From positions 6,482,270 through 6,546,269 of the forward strand of contig JAVDOI010000016.1 of NCBI GenBank assembly GCA_032191485.1: a DNA stretch of 64,000 nt, read 5' to 3'. The notes below the pieces were generated by a model. That model did not search any database. It was given only the letters and a program-made list of their open reading frames with translations, and was not told the DNA's origin. The DNA comes from Leptoclinus maculatus (Eukaryota; Chordata; Actinopteri; Perciformes; Stichaeidae). Shown piece after piece: positions 35,810 through 43,100 of the stretch (position 1 is its first letter; each line of letters starts with the position of its first letter). The position numbers and the translations under genes were made by a program.

Positions 35810-36497
35810 CAGAAACATGTGTATCCTGGCTCGTGCTCTGTCCCATCAACACAATACCCGGCTTGTCACTGTCTTATTCATTCAGCAGATTAGGTTTAGC
35901 TGCTGAATGACAACATCCTGTTTGGTCTGTGTTTACAACCTAAAGATAACGCTGCATCCTCCTGGATGTTAAACTCATCTGTCCATCCCAACACTTCCCT
36001 GTATTGTTCCATCCAAGCAAAAAGACAGATCTAAAAAAAAACACTCTTTTCCCCTCAGCATTTTCCAAATGTAGAATGCACTGCAAGAGGATTACAGTAA
36101 AAACTGGTGTGCAAGCATTGGTATTATAAGCCTATGAAGCTTATCTATAAAAACGAGAGAGATTAGTCATTTAACAAATTGGAATTTCTATAAACTACAA
36201 CAAGGCACTCTGCTAACACAGAGCTGTTCAGACTGTATATGCATCCGGATGAAACACAAATGAAATCCAGTCCAAACGCTCAACATCTGGCGCAACATCT
36301 TCAGCACTTACTTCACATGAAAATGGTCCAAATGACTCATGACAGTCATTTGAACACTCGTGTTTTTGTTTTTTTTACTCACCCTCGCGCATATTGTAAA
36401 CCGTGTTGTCAGCATTTCCCGTCGCCGTGGACAGACACCAGACGCGCAGAGCGAAGAGCAAAAAGGCAAAGTTCCTCCGCCGCCTCCAGGTCCTCAT
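1..36497 (-). CDS. adam12: adam12 (disintegrin/metalloprotease 12), 5' part, 10 coding exons
   Basis: This is the 5' portion of a membrane-anchored ADAM metalloprotease. It covers the start codon, signal peptide (about residues 1-27), prodomain, furin site RHKR (residues 214-217) and the beginning of the metalloprotease domain, 332 codons in all. ADAM12 of other vertebrates is about 900 residues, so the catalytic HExxH motif, disintegrin, cysteine-rich, EGF-like, transmembrane and SH3-binding tail regions lie beyond the left edge. Exon ends were set by GT/AG sites and by phase; all nine joints keep frame. Residues 236-260 and 270-316 follow ADAM12 closely (GRDVEKVKQRL, LHEFLDWRK, HDNAQLIS) and fit ADAM19 or ADAM33 less well. 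C189 in PGACGHG is the expected cysteine switch. Sequons are seen at N123, N158 and N194. ADAM12 is known to shed growth-factor precursors and to act in myoblast fusion; that role is family knowledge and not visible here. Confidence 0.95.
289..458 (-). CDS. adam12: adam12 exon 9: metalloprotease domain
   Basis: The exon is 170 nt, phase 0 in and phase 2 out, from FYRALNIRVALVGLEVWSDS through LHEFLDWRKVKLLPQK to HDNAQLI. Its last two bases (AG) join C from the next exon to give Ser. The donor is GTGGGT and the acceptor CTTATCAACAG. This is among the best conserved parts of ADAM12. Confidence 0.97.
459..1004 (-). other. adam12 intron 8
   Basis: A 546-nt AT-rich intron. I see splice sites at the ends and no repeat, RNA gene or additional exon that I can support. 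Confidence 0.8.
1005..1076 (-). CDS. adam12: adam12 exon 8: metalloprotease domain
   Basis: The exon is 72 nt, phase 0 at both ends, encoding FQKQGRDVEKVKQRLAEIAN followed by YVDK. The QGxDxEKVKQRL wording is specific to ADAM12 rather than ADAM19, where this segment differs. The acceptor is TTTTTCCCAG and the donor GTAAAC. Confidence 0.96.
1077..1778 (-). other. adam12 intron 7
   Basis: A 702-nt intron with no repeat or extra exon that I can support. A 134-codon open frame on the plus strand (1285-1689) has no recognisable protein features. Confidence 0.75.
1779..1844 (-). CDS. adam12: adam12 exon 7: furin site and first metalloprotease strand
   Basis: The exon is 66 nt, phase 0 at both ends, encoding HKRHTQKTTKYVELIIVADN followed by RE. 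With the Arg ending exon 6 it forms RHKR, the proprotein convertase site. KYVELIIVADNRE is the conserved first strand of ADAM catalytic domains. The acceptor is TTTTTCCTTCAG and the donor GTAATG. Confidence 0.96.
1845..2802 (-). other. adam12 intron 6
   Basis: A 958-nt unremarkable intron. Nothing beyond its splice sites can be supported. Confidence 0.75.
2803..2992 (-). CDS. adam12: adam12 exon 6: prodomain with cysteine switch
   Basis: The exon is 190 nt, with the acceptor at CTGTCTCTGCAG and the donor GTGAGA. It encodes GFIALENKTFIIEPVSG..., the FENxxYxLEP-like strand, and then PGACGHG, whose Cys (residue 189) should chelate the active-site zinc and keep the zymogen latent. It ends FHTR, whose Arg forms the first residue of the furin site finished by exon 7. 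Confidence 0.94.
2993..3714 (-). other. adam12 intron 5
   Basis: A 722-nt intron with nothing recognisable. A second possible acceptor (TTTTCAG) lies near 3010-3030, but using it would break the conserved GLR-G joint. Confidence 0.75.
3715..3791 (-). CDS. adam12: adam12 exon 5: prodomain (CYYHG ... STCTGLR)
   Basis: The exon is 77 nt, phase 0 in and phase 2 out. It encodes NNCYYHGEVQAHPDSDVTLS followed by TCTGLR, the conserved CYYHG and LSTCxGLR block of ADAM prodomains. The donor is GTAAGA and the acceptor CTCTCTTAG. The split Arg codon (CG/A) is completed in exon 6. Confidence 0.94.
3792..6087 (-). other. adam12 intron 4
   Basis: A 2.3-kb intron. It contains a G12 run (4101-4112) and A-rich runs at 5880-5890 and 5972-5988. 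No mobile element or exon was recognised. Confidence 0.7.
6088..6166 (-). CDS. adam12: adam12 exon 4: prodomain (YTETHY segment)
   Basis: The exon is 79 nt. Its first base completes the Glu codon split from exon 3. It encodes GLFAGHYTETHYREDGSAVT and then GSHNFT with a sequon. The length and the TETHY motif match the equivalent ADAM12 exon. The donor is GTACGG; the acceptor is CTTCTTAG immediately downstream of a (CT)13 repeat. Confidence 0.92.
6173..6198. repeat. (AG)13 microsatellite adjoining adam12 exon 4 acceptor
   Basis: Read on the gene strand this is (CT)13 ending seven bases before exon 4, so it serves as the polypyrimidine tract of that acceptor. Confidence 0.95.
6501..6560. repeat. 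Two (GT)n microsatellites
   Basis: GT runs at 6501-6517 and 6543-6560, separated by a short unique stretch. Confidence 0.9.
6703..6744. repeat. (TG)13 followed by AG-rich simple repeat
   Basis: A compound microsatellite: TG from 6703 to 6728, then AAGAAAGAGAGAGAGAGGGA. Confidence 0.9.
9800..10060. repeat. Fossil copy of a widespread teleost interspersed repeat
   Basis: Phrases such as ATGAATGTCTGCACCACATT, TTTCATGTCAATCCAACCAA and CAGTTGTTGAGATATATTAA resemble a very abundant fish repeat that I recall from many percomorph introns. I cannot name the family or set its ends from this window. Confidence 0.5.
10225..10250. repeat. Poly-G tract (G5 T G20)
   Basis: A G20 run preceded by G5T, in adam12 intron 3. 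Confidence 0.9.
14189..14219. repeat. (GT)n microsatellite
   Basis: About 15 GT units in adam12 intron 3. Confidence 0.95.
14830..15555. mobile_element. Complete non-autonomous hAT-type element with 8-bp TSD
   Basis: The left end TAGGGATGGGAATTGA and the right end TCAATTCCCATCTCTA are inverted repeats with one mismatch over 16 bp. The 726-bp element is flanked on both sides by CTTGGAAC (14822-14829 and 15556-15563), an 8-bp target-site duplication as hAT transposases make. The terminal sequence resembles an abundant fish family opening TAGGGATGGGAAT. Inside I see a G17 run (15035-15051) and no transposase, so it would depend on a helper. The intact duplication suggests a moderately young insertion. 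Confidence 0.88.
15035..15051. repeat. Poly-G tract (G17) inside the hAT element
   Basis: A G17 homopolymer within 14830-15555. It is either part of this copy or an assembly artefact. Confidence 0.85.
16916..16933. repeat. Poly-G tract (G18)
   Basis: An 18-base G homopolymer in adam12 intron 3. Confidence 0.9.
19177..19198. repeat. (AC)11 microsatellite
   Basis: Eleven AC units in adam12 intron 3. Confidence 0.95.
22194..23387 (+). mobile_element. Degenerate Tc1/mariner transposon with long inverted repeats
   Basis: The element starts CAGTGCCTTGCATAAGTATT after a TA and ends ...GGGTGAATACTG before a TA. The inverted arms are about 160-190 bp. Each arm carries an outer and an inner copy of a GTATTCACCCC-type direct repeat (inner copies at 22336-22355 and 23197-23217), the IR/DR layout of fish Tc1 elements. 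The right arm has lost about a dozen bases next to its tip and carries about 36 bases absent from the left arm. The transposase between the arms has lost its N-terminal DNA-binding part and is frameshifted, so the copy is inactive. Confidence 0.93.
22594..23031 (+). pseudogene. Tc1 transposase remnant (catalytic part, frameshifted)
   Basis: The frame encodes WKKVLWSDETKIELFGLNTK (first catalytic Asp), a Gly-rich stretch swollen to six GGT codons at 22741-22758, and FQQDNDPKHTARA (second catalytic Asp). The frame is then lost at about 23003-23010 by a short insertion within the WPSQSP...NPIE region. The third catalytic residue and the C-terminal part (about 23015-23125) continue in another frame. 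The helix-turn-helix region expected upstream is missing because of an internal deletion around 22560-22595. Confidence 0.92.
23538..23611 (-). CDS. adam12: adam12 exon 3: prodomain (LILLLEKNE segment)
   Basis: The exon is 74 nt, entering in phase 0 and leaving in phase 2. It encodes SHPASLQLLVSAEGEQLI followed by LLLEKNE, the standard ADAM prodomain beta-strand pattern. The donor is GTGAGTTT. The acceptor is preceded by an unusual tract, eleven T, six GT, then TTTCAG, which is described as a finding. Confidence 0.9.
23617..23639. repeat. (AC)6A11 tract adjoining adam12 exon 3 acceptor
   Basis: On the gene strand this reads T11(GT)6 followed by TTTCAG and exon 3. It occupies the place of the polypyrimidine tract. 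Confidence 0.95.
25215..25690. repeat. Interspersed fish repeat (AAGTAACTAAGTA...ACTCAAGTACTGT type)
   Basis: The stretch has the wording typical of a very common fish repeat: AAAGTAACTAAGTATATTTA, CTCAAGTACTGTGCTTAAGT and CTACTCCACTACGTTTAAGA near its start, and ACTTTTTACTTGTAACAGTG near its end. I recall the family but not its formal name. The boundaries are approximate. Confidence 0.6.
26553..26659 (-). CDS. adam12: adam12 exon 2: N-terminal prodomain
   Basis: The exon is 107 nt, entering in phase 1 and leaving in phase 0. The acceptor is TTTTTTACAG and the donor GTAAATAC. It encodes the poorly conserved start of the prodomain (SSPDEAKQQRERYGTTVPLL...). Sequence similarity to mammalian ADAM12 is weak here, so the call rests mainly on position, splice sites and exact phase fit to exons 1 and 3. 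Confidence 0.75.
26938..26953. repeat. Poly-C tract (C16)
   Basis: A C16 homopolymer in adam12 intron 1. Confidence 0.9.
30248..30268. repeat. (ATC)7 trinucleotide repeat
   Basis: Seven perfect ATC units in adam12 intron 1. Confidence 0.95.
31840..31860. repeat. Poly-C tract (C21)
   Basis: A 21-base C homopolymer beside a segment (31755-31840) that reads like a decayed fish transposon end (GTAGGCCTGTCACAATATTT). Confidence 0.85.
32041..32057. repeat. Poly-G tract (G17)
   Basis: A G17 homopolymer following a GAGAGAGAA stretch. Confidence 0.9.
32701..32779. repeat. Long perfect (CA)39 microsatellite
   Basis: About 79 uninterrupted bases of CA, the longest dinucleotide array in the window. 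Being perfect, it is likely to be highly polymorphic. Overlapping Cys-Val open frames are artefacts of it. Confidence 0.97.
35779..35808. repeat. (CA)15 microsatellite
   Basis: Fifteen CA units about 600 bp downstream of the adam12 exon 1 donor. Confidence 0.95.
36383..36497 (-). CDS. adam12: adam12 exon 1 coding part: start codon and signal peptide
   Basis: The ATG at 36497-36495 has A at -3. It opens a 38-codon exon ending in phase 1 at a GTGAGT donor (36382-36377). The peptide begins MRTWRRRRNFAFLLFALRVW, a very basic n-region followed by a hydrophobic core, ending ...LSTATG, a plausible signal-peptidase site. The flanking sequence is GC- and CpG-rich, as expected for a first exon. The first base of the next codon (G) pairs with GA at the start of exon 2 to give glycine. 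Confidence 0.88.
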
Positions 36498-36960
36498 GAT
36501 GCCCGGGCTCGGTGAGGTGAAGCCGGGGCGGGGAGGGAGGGAGCGTTCCGGTCAGACGAACCAGCACGACCAGACACTTCACACAGGTGACAGGATGGAG
36601 ATACAGGTCATAGCAGTTCACAGGAGGTGTAGTAGTGAAGGGGGGTGAGTCTCGCCACCGAGACTCAAACGAGATGTAGCGGAGGCTGTCACTCCAAGAA
36701 AGAAGCTGTCAAAAACTTTTCCTTCCAACGCCAGACGGCGAGCGACGGTCTGGGGGGAAAAACGTACAAATACATGCGTTAGCTAAATGTTGCTAATGTG
36801 GTAGTGGATAGGGTGTGTGACAAAGAGCGATAGGAGAGGCAGGAGGAGAGGATGTTGGGAGTAGTGAGGCGGACTTGCCATCCCTTCCAGGGCCGGAGCA
36901 GCCACACTTCGCCATGTGCGCTTCAGGCTCCACTGGGTCCTAAAGCCGGACAGGTTCAAA
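36498..36960 (-). promoter_or_regulatory. GC-rich 5' flank / probable adam12 5'UTR and promoter
   Basis: Immediately upstream of the adam12 start codon the sequence is GC-rich with frequent CpG (for example 36520-36545 and 36725-36745), unlike the AT-rich introns. That is typical of a vertebrate CpG-type promoter and first exon. No TATA box or exact start site can be fixed from sequence alone. Confidence 0.45.
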
Positions 36961-37291
36961 CACGATTAAAGTGAATAATATTTTAATAACTTTATTGAAC
37001 AATAACAACAGGACAGGGTGTAGAGCAGAAAGAAGACAAAACTAAGTGTATCGTAATGTGTAATAAATACATTCCGAACTCTTAAACATATTAAATACAT
37101 TTATCAACTTACAGAAATACAATTGTATGTACATAAATCACCTGACAATATACCAAATATTCTTTTGCAGGAGGGATATCCGCAGATTAAGAGATTTAAG
37201 AGAGATTTAAGAGATTCCACAGATAAAATTATACAACATACATATATACTGTATACATATCTATATACACACATATATATATATACATACA

Positions 37292-37294
<3 letters not shown>

Positions 37295-37324
<30 letters not shown>
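37295..37324. repeat. (AT)15 microsatellite
   Basis: An AT run preceded by further ATAC/ATAT simple sequence from about 37240. Confidence 0.95.
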
Positions 37325-37326
<2 letters not shown>

Positions 37327-39454
37327 CTTTTGATCTACAGGGTCTATGGTGGATTAAGATCATTGATTCCTTCCCAAACTCACTCTTTGTAAGATATAGT
37401 GGATTCTGGAAAGGGCACCTCCCAAGGCGGTTACCTAGTTTGACTATGGCACCGCTTGGAATGTAATTTGCTGGAAAATGTAGTGTGAAGCACTGTGATG
37501 ACTTGTGTAGAATGACATTTATGCATGTACACTGATGGGATTACAAGATGACATTTCAAAAAATGTTAAGCTTTTAACCTGTTCAACCCCTTATTTCCCA
37601 CTAAAAGTTTATTTTTTCAAAATCCTTGAACCAATGTTTTAAATAGAGCTGTGTGCGTTTAAACTATGCTGCATGCGTATTGTGCATTTGTCATGATTGA
37701 GGTTTGTAATGAGATGAACTAACACTTCATGATTTGAATTTCGGTGTGAATGTTGTATATTAAATATGTACTAAGCCCATCAAAACGAGGAGTCATTCCT
37801 CATTTTGAAATACCCCTGGGATGAGATTGCCTCGTCTCTTTCTCTATCTCTGTGTCCAGACATGCACAAACACACACTGACAAACAGTCATCACCCATCT
37901 GTGTTTAGGGCAGGCTATACCTGAATCTAGTTTAGTCTAATCATTTTTAGTGTGTGTACACCGAAGGCAAAAAAAAGTCACAGACGTCAGTTCACTCCAC
38001 ATCTCCACTGAGACTACAAACTGCAAAGGATCAAATATACTGCTTTACCTGAGGTTACTTTGATTCAAAAAATAATATCCCAGTGTCTGATGTATCTGTG
38101 TATCTGTATTTTCTCACTGAGGAATTTTATTAAAATGTACACCCCCCAAAAAACACCCTTATTTTCTGTTGTTCTCTTGTAACTGTTGAATTGTTTCTGT
38201 TTTGTCTGTGTGTTTGAATGACACCCCTGCTTTTCTTGCCTGTTGCTCACCCTACGATTCCTTTAGCGATACCAATTTCATACCAACAATCGGAAAATAT
38301 AGCAGATTTTAAAATGGGAAGACTTTTTGTATGGATGTTAACATCACAATCGTGGAACACAGCACTGCTAGAAAGAGACGGCCATGAGGCTAGAGACGTT
38401 CAGATAGTATGGGTGCCAGTGAAATGACTAATGGCTGAGTGCCACAGCTTCAATGTACACAATTAGCAGTGTAAGCTCGGCTAGTGTTCTCCTTTCTAAG
38501 CCAGACATATCACTCTTACCCTCAGGGCATCTGAGTCAGTCAGAGCGGAGCGAGGGGCCTCACAGAACACAGTGCACATTATGCAGAGATACCGATGTGA
38601 CATACAGACATACACGATGCCTCAGAGAGGGAGGCTAACTGACGGGAGTCCTTCTTTCCTCGTATACAACTGCCTGTCAGTCTGTGCTCATCGTCTGGAA
38701 CCAAGCACGCGTGGCAGGAATGCATTTCGACCCAATGCGGATCATTCTTTTAAATTGCCTTGCTGGTAACACAGCCATCATTTAAGTCAGTGGATAGCAA
38801 TAACGTTTACTACATTTGTTCCTCGCTGTGGGCCAAAATCAATCCACCCTAGATGCAAGAACCTTGTAGCACCTGGCAGCTGTGTCCATCATTTTCATTC
38901 TGGAGGAGACTGAACTACAGTACCGGACTGCCATTTAACCGAGCATTTCTTTTTTGGCATATAAAACACTGTCAGTGTTAAATCAAGAGCAACCCACTCA
39001 CCAAAAGTCTGCATTCAGCGTGTTTGTCTGAGTCCTGCGGCACATGTCCTTCCCCTGCTCTCTTTGCATCCCAGCGGGCTCTGTCTAAATGCCACAGATA
39101 TGTCAGTCACCTTTACAGGCTATATGTGGATTGCAGTGCCAGTGTGTGCTCAGAAGTCTCCTCTCTTATTACAATGTCATCTCTGGTTTGGAGCTCTCGG
39201 ACAAAGGCCCCCTTTCACGGGCGTTGCGTGTCTCCTGAGTTTGATTAGTTGGAATTCCAGTGTTCCGGATGGGAGGATCCAGAGGCCTCGAGGCGGACGT
39301 GAAGCCAATGACGAAACGCGGTTCGCCCTTCTCCCGCTTCATACACCTATGCAGTACTGTACAGATGACAGAGTCAAGGTGCTTTGCTCAAAGCACTGGG
39401 ACTACATTTCCTGGAAAATGACACTATTTCGATACAGAATGTCCTTGGAATGTT

Positions 39455-39460
39455 TTTATT
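39455..39460 (-). promoter_or_regulatory. Candidate polyadenylation hexamer for c10orf90
   Basis: AATAAA on the minus strand about 650 nt beyond the stop codon at 40109-40111. It is one of few such hexamers in reach; another overlaps the stop codon itself (40108-40113) and a more distal one sits at 36991-36996. The choice between them cannot be made from sequence alone. Confidence 0.3.
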
Positions 39461-40108
39461 TCATTTTGAGATACATTAGAGGAACATTATTTCATAGATA
39501 AGGAATCAAATCATGAAGGAAATTAGCAAAATGATATGAATAATCTGTATTGTGTTTCATCACTCAGTGTGAGCGGGAAAGACAGCTTAGAATTTCATCA
39601 CTTTAATATTTCAAACATCAAACCCGTGTCATTTTTTAATTAGGAGTGTATTTGGGCTTTGTCAATGTCTGCCCAAAATAACACTTATAAGCATAATGCA
39701 TCATATAAGATGTTCATCTATAGAATGCTTTTACAGTGTCATTTTGGTCCACAAAATGCTTATTTCTCCATATTTAGCCATTGTGGCATAGACAGAAATA
39801 TACAAATGCATTCTTACGTTACGTATCAAAATGAAGTCAAAAACTGGCTAGAAAACTACTCTCAACATGTTCCTGTCTGCCAAATACAATTGTTTTGTTT
39901 CTATTGTTGCATTACTTCGCATTGTAAAGCAGTCGGGATGCAATGAGCACAAATACATGCTGAATGAACATGGCATCATGTTCATGGTAACAGAAATTGA
40001 GATAGAATCAAATGTATACATCAACACAGGCATAGCATACATGGAGGACAGTGAAGAGCCAGAATGGCCAGTGTATTTTAACCCTGTTTGCCTTTCGATG
40101 TCTCCCAT

Positions 40109-40138
40109 TTATTTTTGCAGGATCTGGTCCAGAAGTCT
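40109..40138 (-). CDS. c10orf90: c10orf90 last exon: nine codons and stop
   Basis: After the acceptor TTTCTTGTTTGACAG the frame reads RLLDQILQK then TAA. It enters in phase 0, matching the phase-0 donor at 42250, and completes the ...VFKK-RLLDQ ending expected of the ALMS motif. The coding part is only 30 nt, so it is easy to miss. Confidence 0.85.
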   Translation of the reverse strand, partial: RLLDQILQK

Positions 40139-43100
40139 CTGTCAAACAAGAAACAACAATGGTAATGAAGAAACAAACAGATCAGGGACACGTGCACTCA
40201 GATTTCCCTTCCCTCAATCTCTGTAGAGCAGATCTGCATCGCACAGGAGCGACTCATGCTGCTAAATTGGCTTTCATTTCCATCAGCCTCACCCCTGAGG
40301 TGGCCAAGCCCAGAAAGGGGGAATATGTCTGCCTTGCTATCTGACCGAACACACAGCTAATGCAATCACCCTCCTCTCAGAGAACCACCCAACAGCTGGA
40401 ATCTCATTTCTGCCAGCATTTAAAACCGCCCACCCCTCTACGTCTCGCTATCACTACCCTCCGTCACTCTTCTCAGGGGTCAACCTCCGTGTGTTGGTGT
40501 GTGTTGCAGACTTTCTGACAAAGATGAGGCCTCTAAAGCACACACACACACACACAACTCTGTGTTCATCGTGGAGGAACACACTCCTTCTTCTCCCAAT
40601 TTCACTGGGCTAACAGCTTCATTTCGAGAGGTGGCGAGGTCACACTGGCATCGAAACAGTTGCGCCCGCTGCATTTCTTCAAGAAACAAAATGTTCCGTT
40701 ACAGAGCCATTTGACGTCACACTATGCTCTATAATTGCTGGCACTGTCAGTACACCACACAATGCTGATTTACTGTAGATTTACTGTTTGAAATGAAAAT
40801 TGCTGGTGGCCCGGGGCAAACCAGTTCCCAGTTTACGTAAATGTTGGCAAATGAGAGAGAAGCCAATCATGTTGAGATCATCCTGAATACGTTCTTGGTA
40901 ACACACACACACACACACACACACACATATTATCTGAAGCTGCATATTATCTGAAGCTGCCATGATTGTGTAATTATCTGAAAGAGATGGGAGACATCTC
41001 TTTACATTTTTCACATCTCCCCTGACTGACAGCAAACTCATTGTTGTGGTTATCTTATAACTGGGAGAGTGAGTGAAGGCTCACCCACAAGCGAAGCCGA
41101 ATGGATCCGTCTGACACGGCATGTCCTAAATAGATCATTCATTTGCCACATGCCCCTCACTCTCGGAGGATGATATACTGCCTGTTAAATCGGACCCTAT
41201 GCATTATGTCAGCAGGAAGTCTACTGCGCTGAAAGCCAAAACCACACCGTGGTACACAGTTTAAGTTGAAATGGGCTTAGCTGTGATGCATTAAGGGTTT
41301 AGTTTTGGGCTCTTTGTGTTTGCTGAACTGATATAGGAGAAAACACTAGTCACAGAAGACAAAAGTTACAGATTACACGTAACATATGAGGAAAATGAAA
41401 TGGCCTAAATGTTAATTGTAAATGTATTAGGGTGGAAATCCAGTGTGATAAATAGCAGAGGATCTGCCTTTAGCAGTCAAACAGGGACCTCTGCTGGATG
41501 AGGATCAAACCATGTTTCATGAAATGAAAGACGCTTATACAGAGACTCTCCTGTACACTTCATTTATACTCCATGAGCATGTGTCATGTAGATTCAAGAA
41601 CTCAAAATAAAATGGGAGAGGTAAACTTCAATAACACCAAAATAAATCAAAATACTATATTTGTGTTGTATTTAGGTGTATTAATGTTGACATTTCTAGA
41701 AATAGGCTATCCCTTGAATTAGTGTGTTTCTTAGATTCAAAATATCCAATCAAAACCACTGACACACTTGGTACGTTAAAATATTGTTGGCATAAAATAT
41801 ATTGTGCAGACACCTGCTTTGAACATTTCCTATCCCCACCCACAATTATAAGATGACTGTGGTCAGCCAAGTTTAGTGTAAGGCCATTTTCCGGAGATGA
41901 CTGTAATATTACTTGTCAACACAAAAAAGAAAATTCAAAAATGAAACGTCGTACCTAACCGCTGCCCACCTCCTGGTTGACAAAGACGTGTGACTAGACT
42001 ACAGTGACTCACATCTGCACCTCTTCAGAAAACCTACTCATCAACATCATTCCTTGAAAAAAACATTCCAACTTTAAAATGAGACCTTGGTGCAGTGTTA
42101 GACAGCACGTCTTCATAAAACAGTGAAAGCACAGTGTTATCATTTGAGTTTTATGTTTAGGATTTTAAGCTTCATTTGGTGCAAGACTGTTGAATTTAAA
42201 TAGTAGAATTGACCCATTTGTTTGTGCCAAATATAAATCCCAACTTTACCTTTTTAAAGACGTCTGCTCGCAATCTGTTGGTTTGTGATACAGCCCTCTT
42301 TTTCTCCTCCTCTTTTTTCTTTGTTACCTCTGGGAGCTGGTTGTAAATCCTACAGACACAAAAAAAAGGCAAATTCTTGGAGGGCAGAGGAACATGGCAT
42401 CAGAAGTCTGGGGGTGGCTGAGCTATGCCAACAGATTGGCATACTACAGACAAGGTATTATCTAGTGAGACCACAGCCTGCAAAAACCTGTATAAAGAGG
42501 TCTCACACAGACTCCTTTTTTCACTCCCACAACTACAGCCAATGTGTTACCAGATCTTCCAAGTCAGATAAAGTCGCCTTTGAAAAAAAAATGACAATGG
42601 GCAGCCATCAGCTGATCAGGTGTGCCTTTCCAGATAAGACATGAAAGAAAAAGAAAGAGATAAGGTATAAGGTATACAGAGGGTACCTCATATCTCCTGT
42701 CAAGACATTTGGACAACAGACATCTATTGTATCCAATGTGTGTGTGAACGTGCATCGTGTTTGCACACACAAACCTGAATGCATGGCAGGTATGACAAAC
42801 AAGCTTGATGGATTGTGCTGAATAAAAACAACAAAGAGCAAGGAGAGATGGAGTGACACCGTCTGTCTGGAGAACTCACCGTCTGGACCTCAGCTGCATC
42901 TCTTTGCCTGATATAGTCCTCTCTCTAGGCTTGAAAAGGTTATCTAGGACACGCACATACACACACACACAAACACATAAGAATAGCAAATAAGAATTAA
43001 TATGTAAATTCATCTTGGATATGTTAATGAACACTGTGGGTTGTCTGAGATCTCTTTTTTTTCCAGACCCATTTGAGCAATAACACACTGCCATACACAC

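Larger units (their letters stand above)
26660..36382 (-). other. adam12 intron 1 (9.7 kb)
   Basis: This intron contains long homopolymers (C16 at 26938, C21 at 31840, G17 at 32041, C14 at 32250, G11 at 34993), (CT)n at 27845-27866, (ATC)7 at 30248-30268, a (CA)39 array at 32701-32779, (CA)15 at 35779-35808, and a decayed TE-like segment near 31755-31990. Open frames here are simple-sequence or chance. No extra exon could be supported. Confidence 0.7.
36961..40108. other. Intergenic region between c10orf90 and adam12
   Basis: About 3.1 kb lies between the c10orf90 stop codon and the adam12 promoter region. It contains an (AT)n array (37295-37324) and two minus-strand AATAAA hexamers (39455-39460 and 36991-36996) that could end the c10orf90 transcript. 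The part next to 40108 is expected to be 3'UTR. Open frames here have no recognisable content. Confidence 0.6.

Noticed and set aside
41955..41994. Alternative last exon of c10orf90 (frame ...HVFVNQEVGSG stop)
   Set aside because: The phase would fit but the acceptor lacks a pyrimidine tract and the peptide does not match the family ending. The exon at 40109-40138 matches both.
42188..42250. Very short intron to an acceptor at ATTCAACAG near 42188
   Set aside because: The intron would be about 60 nt and the resulting tail (four codons) does not resemble an ALMS-motif ending.
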